Assembly (NCBI RefSeq): GCF_014337195.1
Contig: NZ_CP060634.1
Span: forward strand, 930,001-994,000
Source of the DNA: Qiania dongpingensis
Lineage (GTDB): Bacteria > Bacillota > Clostridia > Lachnospirales > Lachnospiraceae
Length of the DNA: 64,000 bases
Direction of reading: 5' to 3'
Under the pieces are notes generated by a model. It saw nothing but the letters and a program-made list of their open reading frames with translations, was not told the origin of the DNA and ran no database searches. Made by a program: the position numbers and the translations under genes. This document shows, one piece after another, positions 47,008-56,175 of this stretch (position 1 is its first letter; each line of letters begins with the position of its first letter).

Positions 47008-47925
47008 TTAAAAGAATTTTTTCTTTTTCAATATCCAGAAGCTGATGCTCACGATGATCAGGCAGATCACACATATGATCGGATAACTATACCGCCACTG
47101 TGTTTCCGGCATATATACAAAATTCATGCCATACCATCCGGCGATCAGGCTGAGCGGCATGAATATAGTCGTGACTACAGTCAGCACCGCCATGCTCCTG
47201 TTCTGGCGGACCTCGATCTGAGTCTGGTATATCTCTCTCACCTCCAGTGCGTATTCCCGGAGCATCTGCGCTTCCTCGGCCAGCCTCCCGCACCGGTCGT
47301 TGAAAATCTGGAACATCCTGCCGGCGTCCTCATGGAAAAAACCGTTCTGATTCTCCTGCATTTTGCTCCCTATCTCCGCCAGCTGCGCATAATACCGGTG
47401 GAGAGCAAAGGCTTTCTTCATGATCTCCATCGGCTGATGGGAGGATCTGGAAAGCCTTGCGTCAAGAGCTTTTTCTTCCATATCGTCTATCTGATTTTCC
47501 AGCTCATCCAGAAACGCCACATCCTCTTCGATAAGCCGCTCCAGAAAACTGTAGAAAAAATGTCCCATGGACACATGGCGCCAGCTCCTGCCCTCGCTCA
47601 TCTGTTCCAGGATCCCGCTGATAAAACCGGTATCGTCCAAAAAGACAATACGCTTATCCCGGATGCAGAAAGCCGCCCTGTCATAGGCCTGGCTGTATTC
47701 CTTCCTGGGTACGGATAGAGCGCCGACGATCATATCCGGATACACCTCTGCTTTACAGAACCTTGCGTCCTTAAGGCGCATGAGGACCTGTGACTCCGCC
47801 CCTTCCAGGATACTGCACTTCTCGATGTCCCCAAAGGGAACCACCGCAGCCAGATTCCCCTCCCAGCCCGCGGCTTCCTCTTCTGAAACTGCCTGCAGCT
47901 TCTCCTTGATCTCATAGCATATCAT
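47008..47925 (-). CDS. corA: CorA-type divalent metal transporter
   Basis: A pentameric magnesium or cobalt channel of the inner membrane. The 305-residue protein has a large N-terminal cytoplasmic domain with a long helix, then two membrane helices at the end. The selectivity loop after the first helix is AGWYGMNFVYMPE, containing the diagnostic GMN triplet. The C-terminus is basic (WILKKKKFF). It stands alone between the argG terminator and the flavodoxin-like gene. Magnesium is most likely; cobalt, nickel or zinc efflux are possible for distant members. Confidence 0.92.
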   Translation of the reverse strand: MICYEIKEKLQAVSEEEAAGWEGNLAAVVPFGDIEKCSILEGAESQVLMRLKDARFCKAEVYPDMIVGALSVPRKEYSQAYDRAAFCIRDKRIVFLDDTGFISGILEQMSEGRSWRHVSMGHFFYSFLERLIEEDVAFLDELENQIDDMEEKALDARLSRSSHQPMEIMKKAFALHRYYAQLAEIGSKMQENQNGFFHEDAGRMFQIFNDRCGRLAEEAQMLREYALEVREIYQTQIEVRQNRSMAVLTVVTTIFMPLSLIAGWYGMNFVYMPETQWRYSYPIICVICLIIVSISFWILKKKKFF

Positions 47926-47951
47926 GCAAATCTACTTCTCCTGTCCTCCGG

Positions 47952-48575
47952 CTAGCGAATGAAATTAGTCCGCACCTGTGGCTCCGAATCCGGCGGCTCT
48001 ATCCCGTTTTTCTTTCCAATCTCGATGCACTTCAAAAGCCATGCCATATTCTTCGCCAAAGTTTCCATAATCTGCATCCCTTCTTCATCCTTTGGAGCAT
48101 CCTCCGGGATATTTCCATGCACCATATTCCAATACTGGGAGGATACAATGGGCATGCAGGAAATGGTCATGTACTTATTCATCTGGTCCAGGGCGGCCGT
48201 GGTCCCTGCCCGCCTCGCACAAGCCACCGCGGCGGCCGGCTTGTAACGGAATAAATCGCTCCCCGCATAGAACGCCCTGTCCATAAAGGCAGTCATAAGG
48301 CCCGATGCCGAAGCATAGTGGACCGGCGTTCCAAAGATAAATCCGTCCGCTGTCTCCGCCTTTTCCAGCGCCTCATTCACCGAATCGTCGTAAATACAGC
48401 GGTTGTTCCCTTTTTTCTTACAGACACGACAGTCGATGCAGACACTCTGAAGACTTCCCACATGAAAAATTTCTGTCTTGATCCCCAGCTGCTCCAGTGT
48501 ATCGGCGGCCTTCTTCAGCGCAGTGTAGGTCGTTCCCCTCTCATGGGGGCTTCCATTGATCAGCAATACCTTCAT
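47952..48575 (-). CDS. flavodoxin-fold NAD(P)H-dependent oxidoreductase
   Basis: A 207-residue FMN-binding protein. LLINGSPHERGTTYTALKKA is the phosphate-binding loop, and FGTPVHYASASGLMTAFMDRAF is the second FMN contact block of the NADPH-dependent FMN reductase family. A cysteine-rich segment CIDCRVCKKKGNNRC (about 46-60) is typical of the iron-sulphur flavoprotein-like members in anaerobes, although four cysteines with this spacing may not bind a full cluster here. Possible roles are quinone or nitro-compound reduction and electron transfer; the substrate is unknown. Confidence 0.85.
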   Translation of the reverse strand: MKVLLINGSPHERGTTYTALKKAADTLEQLGIKTEIFHVGSLQSVCIDCRVCKKKGNNRCIYDDSVNEALEKAETADGFIFGTPVHYASASGLMTAFMDRAFYAGSDLFRYKPAAAVACARRAGTTAALDQMNKYMTISCMPIVSSQYWNMVHGNIPEDAPKDEEGMQIMETLAKNMAWLLKCIEIGKKNGIEPPDSEPQVRTNFIR

Positions 48576-48646
48576 ATTCTATATATACCTCCTATCTGTC
48601 CTATTATACAAATCATAAAACCTGTAGTTTCATAAGTCAAGCAAAT

Positions 48647-48683
48647 GATAAAAGCTCTGCCGCTGACCGGACAGAGCCTTTAT
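48647..48683 (-). terminator. typA terminator
   Basis: On the minus strand AAAGGCTCTG, loop, CAGAGCTTTTATC, placed just after the typA stop. Confidence 0.75.
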
Positions 48684-48687
48684 CCTT

Positions 48688-50517
48688 TTATTTATTTATG
48701 GACGCACGTTTTCTCATCCTGGGATCCAGAATCTTCTTGCGGAGGCGAAGATGCTTCGGCGTAACCTCTAAAAGCTCGTCGGTATCCACAAAGTCCAGCG
48801 CCTGCTCCAGGCTCATGACGATGGGCGGAGTCAGTTTCAGCGCATCGTCAGAACCAGAAGAACGGGTATTGGTCAGATGCTTGGTCTTGCACACATTGAC
48901 CTCAATATCCTCCGCTTTCGCATTGGAGCCGACCACCATTCCGCTGTAAACCTTTTCGCCGGCCCCTATGAAGAGGTTTCCTCTTTCCTGAGCGTTGAAA
49001 AGTCCATAGGTGACACTCTCTCCGCTTTCAAAGGCGATCAAAGAACCCTGCCTGCGGTATTGAATATCCCCCTTATACGGCGCATATCCGTCAAACAGCT
49101 GATTCATGACGCCGTTTCCTTTTGTATCGGTCAGGAAATCTCCCCGGTATCCGATAAGGCCTCTGGAGGGTATGGAAAATTCCATCCTGGTGTAGCCTGT
49201 CCCGGAAGGCGACATCCCCTGCAGCTCCCCTTTACGGAGAGACAGCTTCTGGATGACCGTGCCTGAAAACTCATCGGGCACATCAATATATACCAATTCC
49301 ATGGGCTCCAGCTTCCTGCCCTTTTCATCCTGTTTATAGATGACCTCCGCTTTGCTTACGGCAAACTCATATCCTTCCCGCCGCATATTTTCTATCAGCA
49401 CGGAAAGATGAAGCTCTCCTCTTCCGGATACCTTGAACCGATCGGCGTCCTCCGTCTCTTCCACCCTCAGACTGACATCCGTATTCAGTTCCCGGAACAG
49501 ACGATCCCTGATGTGGCGGGATGTCACGAATTTCCCTTCTGTCCCAGCCAAAGGACTGTCATTCACCATAAAGTGCATGGCAATGGTAGGCTCTGATATC
49601 TTCTGGAACAGGATGGGCTCCGGATGCTCCGGAGAGCATAGGGTGTCCCCGATATGCAGATCCGAGATGCCGGAAATGGCCACGATGGAGCCGATTCCCG
49701 CCTCCGCCACTTCTACCTTGTCCAGGCCGTCGAACTCGTACAGACGGCTGATCTTCACCTTTTTACACTTTTCCGGATCGTGGGCATTTACAAGGGCTAC
49801 CTCCTGATTCACCTTCAAAGATCCGTTATCCACCTTGCCAACGCCGATCCGGCCCACATATTCATTATAATCAATGGTGCTGATCAGTACCTGAGTATCC
49901 GCGTCGGGGTCTCCTTCGGGGGCGGGGATATGATTCAGGATCGTATCGAACAGAGGCTTCATATCCTTCTTTTCCCCGTTCAGATCCAGCATCGCATATC
50001 CGCTCTTAGCCGATGCGTATACGAACGGGCAGTCCAGCTGCTCATCGGATGCGTCCAACTCTATGAGAAGTTCCAATACTTCATCGATGACCTCGGCAGG
50101 CCGTGCCTCCGGCCTATCAATCTTGTTGATACAGACAATCACAGAAAGATCAAGCTCCAGCGCTTTCTGCAGCACGAACTTTGTCTGCGGCATCGCGCCT
50201 TCGAAGGCGTCCACCACCAGGATAACGCCGTTTACCATTTTCAGCACACGCTCTACTTCTCCGCCAAAATCCGCATGTCCGGGGGTGTCGATGATATTGA
50301 TCTTCGTACCTTTATAAAACACCGCCGTATTTTTGGACAGGATGGTGATCCCTCTCTCCCGTTCGATGTCGTTGGAGTCCATCACCCTTTCCACGACCTC
50401 CTGATTGACACGGAAAACACCACTCTGCTTCAGAAGCTCGTCCACCAATGTGGTCTTCCCGTGGTCAACATGGGCGATGATCGCAATATTTCTTACATCT
50501 TCTCTTGTAGTCTTCAT
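48688..50517 (-). CDS. typA: ribosome-associated GTPase TypA/BipA
   Basis: A translational GTPase related to EF-G and LepA that acts in 50S assembly and stress adaptation. The start MKTTREDVRNIAIIAHVDHGKTT gives 609 residues (start context AGGAAAG); a longer frame to 50571 has no ribosome site. G1 is AHVDHGKTT, G2 RGITI, G3 DTPGH, G4 NKIDRP. The C-terminal BipA domain (about 480-609) ends in a basic tail MRKRASINK. The gene has its own terminator. Confidence 0.95.
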   Translation of the reverse strand: MKTTREDVRNIAIIAHVDHGKTTLVDELLKQSGVFRVNQEVVERVMDSNDIERERGITILSKNTAVFYKGTKINIIDTPGHADFGGEVERVLKMVNGVILVVDAFEGAMPQTKFVLQKALELDLSVIVCINKIDRPEARPAEVIDEVLELLIELDASDEQLDCPFVYASAKSGYAMLDLNGEKKDMKPLFDTILNHIPAPEGDPDADTQVLISTIDYNEYVGRIGVGKVDNGSLKVNQEVALVNAHDPEKCKKVKISRLYEFDGLDKVEVAEAGIGSIVAISGISDLHIGDTLCSPEHPEPILFQKISEPTIAMHFMVNDSPLAGTEGKFVTSRHIRDRLFRELNTDVSLRVEETEDADRFKVSGRGELHLSVLIENMRREGYEFAVSKAEVIYKQDEKGRKLEPMELVYIDVPDEFSGTVIQKLSLRKGELQGMSPSGTGYTRMEFSIPSRGLIGYRGDFLTDTKGNGVMNQLFDGYAPYKGDIQYRRQGSLIAFESGESVTYGLFNAQERGNLFIGAGEKVYSGMVVGSNAKAEDIEVNVCKTKHLTNTRSSGSDDALKLTPPIVMSLEQALDFVDTDELLEVTPKHLRLRKKILDPRMRKRASINK

Positions 50518-50616
50518 GACTTTCCTGCTTTCTTCTTCATTTCCGGATCTCTGTAATACCCGTCTTTGCACATTTCCCTATATTAGCACACTATATCCTG
50601 TGTTTGCAAGAGAAAA

Positions 50617-51531
50617 TTAGCCGTTTTCCTCAGTTTTCCCCGACTTTATATGGACATCCAGCTGTCCGAAGGGAATCGTGATCCCTTTTTCGTCAAACGT
50701 CAATTTGACCGCTTCCGTCAGATTCCACTTGCACTTCCAGTAATCTTCCGTCTTTACCCAGCACCGACAGCCCAAAGTGACCGCGTTCTCACCCAGAGAC
50801 GACACATAGGAAAAGTGCTCTTCTTTCTCAAGGACCAGCGGCTCCGCCTCTACCAGACTGATCAGTATATCTTTTGCCTTCTTAAGGTCTGAATCGTAAG
50901 AAATCCCGACCTTCATATCCAGCTGCCGTTTTTCCTGGGCCGTCACATTTGTCATGCTGCTGTTGGCCAGATTCCCGTTGGGCACCATGATGATACGGTT
51001 GTCCAATGTGACCAGCTCTGTATATACCAGGCCGATGCTCCGGACTGTTCCTTCATTTTTATTGCTGTCCTCTATGATATAATCCCCGACCTTAAAGGGT
51101 TTAAGAATCAGGATCAGAAGACCGCCTGCAAAATTCCCAAGGCTTCCCTGCAAAGCCAGGCCGAGAGCCACTGTGACGGAGCTGGCGATGGCGGCGAAGG
51201 ATGTGGGCTGTACGCCCGCGACGCCCAAGATTATCAGGATCAGGAGAATATAACCGATGGCCCTTACCAGGTACTTCACAAATTTGCGGACCGTGATCTC
51301 CGCGCCGGCCCGTTCCATGGAACGCTCCGTTATTTTTACGGCTGTCCGGATGATCTTTCTCCCGATAAAGAACAAAAGAAGTGCGAGTATTGCCTTGATG
51401 CCGAAGATCGCCGCCTTGATCGGCAGGCTGTCAAGCATCTCCTTGAACTGCTTTCCATAGGTGTTTCCTATCTGTTCCACAGCGGCTGCCACATCGGCCG
51501 CCGCTGTCTCCTCTGTCCGTAATATCATCAT
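50617..51531 (-). CDS. small-conductance mechanosensitive channel (MscS family)
   Basis: 304 residues with three N-terminal membrane helices (about 40-60, 85-105, 110-140) and the MscS pore helix with LGLALQGSLGNFAGGLLILI, followed by the beta domain (VGDYIIEDSNKNEGTVRSIGL and VPNGNLANSSMTN) and the C-terminal cytoplasmic cage. It protects cells at hypo-osmotic shock. It starts three bases after the glgB stop and its GGAGG site is inside the end of glgB, so translation is probably coupled. Confidence 0.92.
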   Translation of the reverse strand: MMILRTEETAAADVAAAVEQIGNTYGKQFKEMLDSLPIKAAIFGIKAILALLLFFIGRKIIRTAVKITERSMERAGAEITVRKFVKYLVRAIGYILLILIILGVAGVQPTSFAAIASSVTVALGLALQGSLGNFAGGLLILILKPFKVGDYIIEDSNKNEGTVRSIGLVYTELVTLDNRIIMVPNGNLANSSMTNVTAQEKRQLDMKVGISYDSDLKKAKDILISLVEAEPLVLEKEEHFSYVSSLGENAVTLGCRCWVKTEDYWKCKWNLTEAVKLTFDEKGITIPFGQLDVHIKSGKTEENG

Positions 51532-51534
51532 GGA

Positions 51535-53874
51535 CTATGCTTCCTCCATCATCGCCTTCTTGATCTTCTCAATTCCGGCGGTCTTTCCAGCAGACTTTTT
51601 CGCTTTCTTTTTGGCTGCAGCATTTCCCTTTACCTGCTCCAGGACCGGGATATACTGGAAAATCTGGATGCCGAGAGGGGCTGCCTTGATGGTGATCGAG
51701 TTTTCCCTTTCATCGTGCTCCACATTTTTAGACTGTTTCACCCTCGGATTCACAACTCCGGTACCGCCGTATTTTAAAGCGTCGCTGTTCAGGATCTCCT
51801 TGTATTTCCCCGGGAATGGAACGCCCACCTGATAGGCCTCATGGACCACCGGCGCAAAATTGCAGACTACCAAAAGTGTATCTTCCGCTTTTCTGCCTTT
51901 CCTCAGGAACACCGCCATATTTTCTTTGGAATTGGTACAGTCGATCCATTCAAACCCATCCGGATCGTCATCCAGCGCATATACCGCGGGATGTTCCAGA
52001 TAGAGCTTATTCAGGTCCTTTACATACGCCTGAAGCTTTTTGTGAATCTCATAGTTCAGCAGATACCACTGGAGCCCCTCGCTCTCATTCCACTCATCCA
52101 TCTGCCCGAATTCCTGTCCCATGAACAAAAGCTTTTTCCCCGGGTGCATCATCATGAATCCATAAGCCGCCCGTACATTGGCAAACTTTGACTCAATGGC
52201 CTCTCCCGGCATCTTCCCCACCATGGAGCCCTTTCCGTGGACCACCTCGTCATGGGACAGGACCAGGATAAACCGCTCACTGTAGGCATAGATCAGGCTG
52301 AACGTCATCTCTCCGTAATGATAAGTCCTGTAAATGGGATCGCACTGCATGTAACCCAAGAAGTCATTCATCCATCCCATATTCCATTTATAGTCGAAGC
52401 CCACGGCTCCGTCTTCCACATCGCCGGTGATCCTGGGCCACGCAGTGGACTCCTCCGCGATCAGCACCGTGGGAACCTGCTTTTTCTTAAAGATGGAATT
52501 CAGATGCTTGAGCATTTCCAGGGCCTCAAGATTTTCATTTCCGCCGTAAATATTTGGAATCCACTCTCCGTCATTTTTTCCATAATCCAGATACAACATG
52601 GAAGCCACCGCGTCCATCCGGATACCGTCGGCGTGGTACTCCCTCGCCCAATAAAGGGCGTTGGCAATCAGAAAATTGGATACCTGAGGCCGCCCGTAAT
52701 TGAAGATCAGAGTCCCCCAATGGGGATGTGCCCCTTTTCTCGGATCCTTGTGCTCGTAAAGGCCAGTCCCATCAAAATCCGCAAGGCCGAAGGTATCTCT
52801 GGGGAAATGCGCCGGCACCCAGTCCAGGATCACGCCAATTCCCGCCTGGTGCATCGTGTCGATAAAGAACCGGAAATCATCCGGCGTCCCATAACGGCTG
52901 GTAGGAGCATAATAGCCTGTCACCTGATATCCCCAGGATTCATCCAGCGGATGCTCCATCACCGGCATCAGCTCCACATGGGTATATCCCATCTCTTTTG
53001 CATAAGCGGCCAGCTCCGGAGCAATCTCCCTGTAATTATAGAAGGGATTTGACTGATCGTCCTCCGAATCCTCCCGTTTCTTCCATGATCCCAGATGTAC
53101 CTCGTAAATATTCATCGGACCGGCGGTCAATGTTCCCTGTTTTGCCGCTTTTTTCCGGTCGGCCATCCAGTCTCCGTCGCCCCATTCGTATTTTCCCAGA
53201 TCATATACGATGGAAGCGGTAGCAGGCCTGAGCTCCGCGTAATTGGCATAAGGGTCCGCTTTCAGGCAGGGATTTCCTCCTTTGAATTTCACTTCATATT
53301 TATATATCTCCCCGGCGGCGATGCCGGGAATGAACAGCTCATAGACGCCGGAATCTCCCAGCCTCTGCATTTGATGGCGTCTGCCATCCCACAAGTTGAA
53401 ATCCCCTACGACGCTGACCCGCATAGCGGACGGCGCCCACACGGAAAACAGCACCCCCTCCACACCGTCCCGTACCATGGGATGTGCTCCCATTTTCTCA
53501 TAGATCTCATAATGGATCCCGGACGCAAATCGTTTCAGATCAGCTTCTGTATATACCGACGGAAATCGGTACGGATCCTCCAGTACCTGTGACGTACCGT
53601 TGTCATAGGTCACTTCAAATACATAAGAAGGAATTTTCCGGCCCGGCACCAGGACCGCAAAAAATCCGGCCTCATCCGCCTTATCCATTTTGTAATGCTT
53701 TCCATTTCCTCTCACGGTCACTTCCATGGAAACCGCGGTCGGTATGAAAGCCTGAATCAATATCCCGTCGTCAGTCAGATGCGGCCCGAGAATGCCCTCC
53801 GGTTCCTGACATTCTGAATATACGACTGCTTCTATCTCTGGCCAGTCCATTAACCTGTATAATAACTCATCCAT
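51535..53874 (-). CDS. glgB: 1,4-alpha-glucan branching enzyme
   Basis: Introduces alpha-1,6 branches into glycogen. The 779 residues include an N-terminal N1 domain (about 1-100), a CBM48 domain (about 105-215), the GH13 barrel with GIRMDAVASMLYLDYG (nucleophile aspartate), LIAEESTAWPR (acid glutamate) and LSHDEVVHGKGSM (second aspartate), and a C-terminal beta domain. The protein ends in a lysine and alanine-rich tail of about 35 residues (AAAKKKAKKSAGKTAG) not usual for GlgB. The start MDELLYRLMD has AGGAGGGA upstream. No other glg gene is in the window. Confidence 0.94.
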   Translation of the reverse strand: MDELLYRLMDWPEIEAVVYSECQEPEGILGPHLTDDGILIQAFIPTAVSMEVTVRGNGKHYKMDKADEAGFFAVLVPGRKIPSYVFEVTYDNGTSQVLEDPYRFPSVYTEADLKRFASGIHYEIYEKMGAHPMVRDGVEGVLFSVWAPSAMRVSVVGDFNLWDGRRHQMQRLGDSGVYELFIPGIAAGEIYKYEVKFKGGNPCLKADPYANYAELRPATASIVYDLGKYEWGDGDWMADRKKAAKQGTLTAGPMNIYEVHLGSWKKREDSEDDQSNPFYNYREIAPELAAYAKEMGYTHVELMPVMEHPLDESWGYQVTGYYAPTSRYGTPDDFRFFIDTMHQAGIGVILDWVPAHFPRDTFGLADFDGTGLYEHKDPRKGAHPHWGTLIFNYGRPQVSNFLIANALYWAREYHADGIRMDAVASMLYLDYGKNDGEWIPNIYGGNENLEALEMLKHLNSIFKKKQVPTVLIAEESTAWPRITGDVEDGAVGFDYKWNMGWMNDFLGYMQCDPIYRTYHYGEMTFSLIYAYSERFILVLSHDEVVHGKGSMVGKMPGEAIESKFANVRAAYGFMMMHPGKKLLFMGQEFGQMDEWNESEGLQWYLLNYEIHKKLQAYVKDLNKLYLEHPAVYALDDDPDGFEWIDCTNSKENMAVFLRKGRKAEDTLLVVCNFAPVVHEAYQVGVPFPGKYKEILNSDALKYGGTGVVNPRVKQSKNVEHDERENSITIKAAPLGIQIFQYIPVLEQVKGNAAAKKKAKKSAGKTAGIEKIKKAMMEEA

Positions 53875-54052
53875 TGTCGTCCCTCCTGGCATACGCTTAA
53901 ATCAAAAGAAATGCTCCGAATCATCCTCTGTCTCTTCTATTCTATCATCTGCCATCCCATCGCACAAGGGCGGCCACAGGGATTTTATCCGCAATGTTTA
54001 TATGCTATAATAATTATCATGAGTAATTATAAAAAGAAAGGATTCTACTGCT

Positions 54053-54595
54053 ATGGGCTCATACCTTGATTTATTTTTTACCTTTGCCAAAATCGGCGTG
54101 CTCACCTTTGGAGGCGGCTATGCCATGCTTCCCATGCTGCAGCGAGAGGTGGCAGAGCAAAAGAAATGGGCCACCGAGGAAGAGCTGATGGACTATTACG
54201 CCATCGGCCAATGCACTCCCGGTGCCATTGCCGTCAACGTCTCCACCTTCGTCGGCCGGAAGCTTAAAGGCTATCTGGGCGGTATCGTTGCAACTCTGGG
54301 CATTCTCACTCCGTCTATTATCATCATTACCGTCATTGCCGCATTTATTACCAATTTTGCGGAGCTTTCCATGGTAAAAAACGCATTTGCCGGCATCCGT
54401 GTCTGTGTATGTGTGCTTATTTTCAACGCTGTGTGCCGCCTGTTCCGAAAGTCTGTGGTGGACTTGCCCACTCTGCTCATTTTCCTGACCGTCTGTCTGG
54501 CCAGTCTCTTCACCAGCCTTTCTCCCGTAATCTTCGTGCTGTTTGCCCTGGTCAGCGGAATCCTCATTAAAAAGCTGGGAGGTACGCCAAAATGA
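54053..54595 (+). CDS. chromate transporter family protein, first half
   Basis: A 180-residue half-size ChrA-type protein with about six helices. The CHR signature is present: FAKIGVLTFGGGYAMLPMLQREV near the N-terminus, then IGQCTPGAIAVNVSTFVG. Short CHR proteins work as pairs, and the second half overlaps by four bases. Chromate export is known for some pairs; in gut anaerobes the natural substrate, perhaps another oxyanion, is unknown. A TATAAT at about 54009 with a weak -35 precedes it. Confidence 0.9.
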   Translation: MGSYLDLFFTFAKIGVLTFGGGYAMLPMLQREVAEQKKWATEEELMDYYAIGQCTPGAIAVNVSTFVGRKLKGYLGGIVATLGILTPSIIIITVIAAFITNFAELSMVKNAFAGIRVCVCVLIFNAVCRLFRKSVVDLPTLLIFLTVCLASLFTSLSPVIFVLFALVSGILIKKLGGTPK

Positions 54596-55167
54596 AAGTA
54601 TTATTTGAACTATTCTGGCGTTTTTTTCAGACCGGGCTCTTCGCCGTCGGCGGCGGTCTGGCCACTCTTCCTTTTCTGAATGAAATATCAGAAGCTACCG
54701 GCTGGTATACGAAACCGCAGCTGGCCGACATGATCGCCATTTCCGAATCCACTCCCGGCCCCATAGGCGTCAACATGTCCACTTATGTGGGATACCACGC
54801 CGCCGGCATCCCCGGAGCCCTTTTGGCGACCTTTTCTCTGGCCCTGCCGTCCGTGATCATCATCTTTCTCGTTTATGGCTTCCTGGAACGTTTTAAAGGA
54901 AACCAGACGGTGGACGCCGCTTTTTACGGGCTTCGCGCCGCATCGGTGGGCCTCATAGCCGCCGCCGGCATCGGCGTCGTGAACCTTACGCTTTTTTCGC
55001 CGGCCGCCTGGAAAGCCTCCGGCGCGCTCACGGACCTCTTCAATTGGAAAGGACTTTTTTTGGCCGCCGTCCTGCTTCTCTGCACAAGGAAGCTGAAATG
55101 GCATCCGATCGTATTCCTGGCCGCTTCGGCGGTGATCGGGATTGTATTTCACTTTGGAGGAGTATAA
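54592..55167 (+). CDS. chromate transporter family protein, second half
   Basis: 191 residues, the partner of the preceding gene. FFQTGLFAVGGGLATLPFLNE and IAISESTPGPIGVNMSTYVGY match the same two signature blocks, which shows an ancient duplication. The two membrane halves probably insert in opposite orientations. The stop codon TAA is also the start of repeat copy D (TAATACAAAACG), so nothing separates gene and element. Confidence 0.9.
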   Translation: MKVLFELFWRFFQTGLFAVGGGLATLPFLNEISEATGWYTKPQLADMIAISESTPGPIGVNMSTYVGYHAAGIPGALLATFSLALPSVIIIFLVYGFLERFKGNQTVDAAFYGLRAASVGLIAAAGIGVVNLTLFSPAAWKASGALTDLFNWKGLFLAAVLLLCTRKLKWHPIVFLAASAVIGIVFHFGGV

Positions 55168-55337
55168 TACAAAACGCTTTTTGGAATTTAATCAGTCAGT
55201 TCCAATTAAGTTCTAGTTCAATACCGGCAGAAGTTCCGGGCCGTCACGATTTCGGTTCACTGGCGATGCAGCGGGCCGCTTTATCCTCACAACAGGAGTA
55301 CCACTCACATGTCGGCAGGAAATCCGGACGATTTTCT
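55165..55337 (+). repeat. interspersed structured element, truncated copy D
   Basis: About 173 bases: TAATACAAAACGCTTTTTGGAA, one inverted-repeat arm ACCGGCAGAAGTTCCGGGCCG (55214-55236 region), the CACGATTTCGGTTCACTGG block, ACTCACATGTCGGCAGGAAATC, then loss of similarity within the GGAAATC/GATTT hairpin. The distal two-thirds is absent. The following 140 bases hold nothing I recognise before the terminator. Confidence 0.8.
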
Positions 55338-55480
55338 TGGCTGTTGGATGCGTGAATGTAATATAATCAAAACAGAAACTGTAATCACAAAAACTGTACC
55401 AGCCGACTCTCTCCAGCTGGTCTGCCCTGCCATTTGGGTTTCTCTGGACTATTAAAAACAAATTCAGCTGTTAAAGAAAA

Positions 55481-55515
55481 CACAGCCGCCGGAATCTCCC
55501 ATCCCGGCGGCTGTG
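55481..55515 (-). terminator. terminator of the zinc-ribbon gene
   Basis: CACAGCCGCCGG with CCGGCGGCTGTG: a perfect 12-bp stem. On the minus strand it is followed by TTTTCTTT. Confidence 0.9.
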
Positions 55516-55538
55516 CCATTATACCGCATTTTATTTTA

Positions 55539-55940
55539 TCATGTTTTCTTCACAAATTCTGTGCTGCATTTGGGGCAGGTGATGCTGATCTTTCCTTTTC
55601 CCCTCGGCACTCTCACGGTCTGCTTGCAGGAAGGGCATTTGAAGTAACAGTGGCTCTTGTCCTGACTCCTGCTCTTCATCCTGGCGAAGCTCCTGCGGAT
55701 GCCGGCCGTCGCCTTCAGATACTTGGTGTTCTCCGCGCTTCTCTTATATATATTCTTGGACAGCATACGGAAATACATGAGGATCAGTCCGGCCAGCGCG
55801 AGCCAGTAAAACACCGTAAGTCTGGTAAATAAGGATATCACCATAAAAGCAATGGTGAACACCATCACACACTTATTCAGCTGGTCGCTGCCATACCTGC
55901 CATACATCCATCTGGATACCTTGTCACGAAATCCGCCCAT
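55539..55940 (-). CDS. membrane protein with C-terminal zinc ribbon
   Basis: 133 residues starting MGGFRDKVSRWMYGRYG after GGAGAGAAAAG. A hydrophobic pair of helices (about 28-65) is followed by a basic region and a C-terminal CPSCKQTVRVPRGKGKISITCPKC, two CxxC knuckles separated by a basic loop, which should bind one zinc ion. Such proteins are widespread in Lachnospiraceae but have no assigned function. A possible nucleic-acid or protein-binding role for the ribbon is speculation. Confidence 0.75.
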   Translation of the reverse strand: MGGFRDKVSRWMYGRYGSDQLNKCVMVFTIAFMVISLFTRLTVFYWLALAGLILMYFRMLSKNIYKRSAENTKYLKATAGIRRSFARMKSRSQDKSHCYFKCPSCKQTVRVPRGKGKISITCPKCSTEFVKKT

Positions 55941-56096
55941 CTCTTTTCTCTCCAATCTGTAATCTCTGCGCCGTCTTATTTTATTCTCCGGACGCCTCTG
56001 TTATCCATCATATTCTCTTTCCCTATTCCAGTCAATGAAACCTCTGAAAACATTTCTGAATTTTTTATGAACTGAGAAACGTCTGAAGCGGGCGGG

Positions 56097-56125
56097 TTGA
56101 ATTTTCAACCTGCCCATAGTATAAT
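56097..56125 (+). promoter_or_regulatory. sigma-A promoter of the MBL-GDPD pair
   Basis: TTGAAT, exactly 17 bases, TATAAT, about 50 bases before the MBL gene. Confidence 0.75.
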
Positions 56126-56175
56126 CGCCATAGAAAGCTGAGATAAGCATTTACATTGGAAAGGAATTACCGGTT

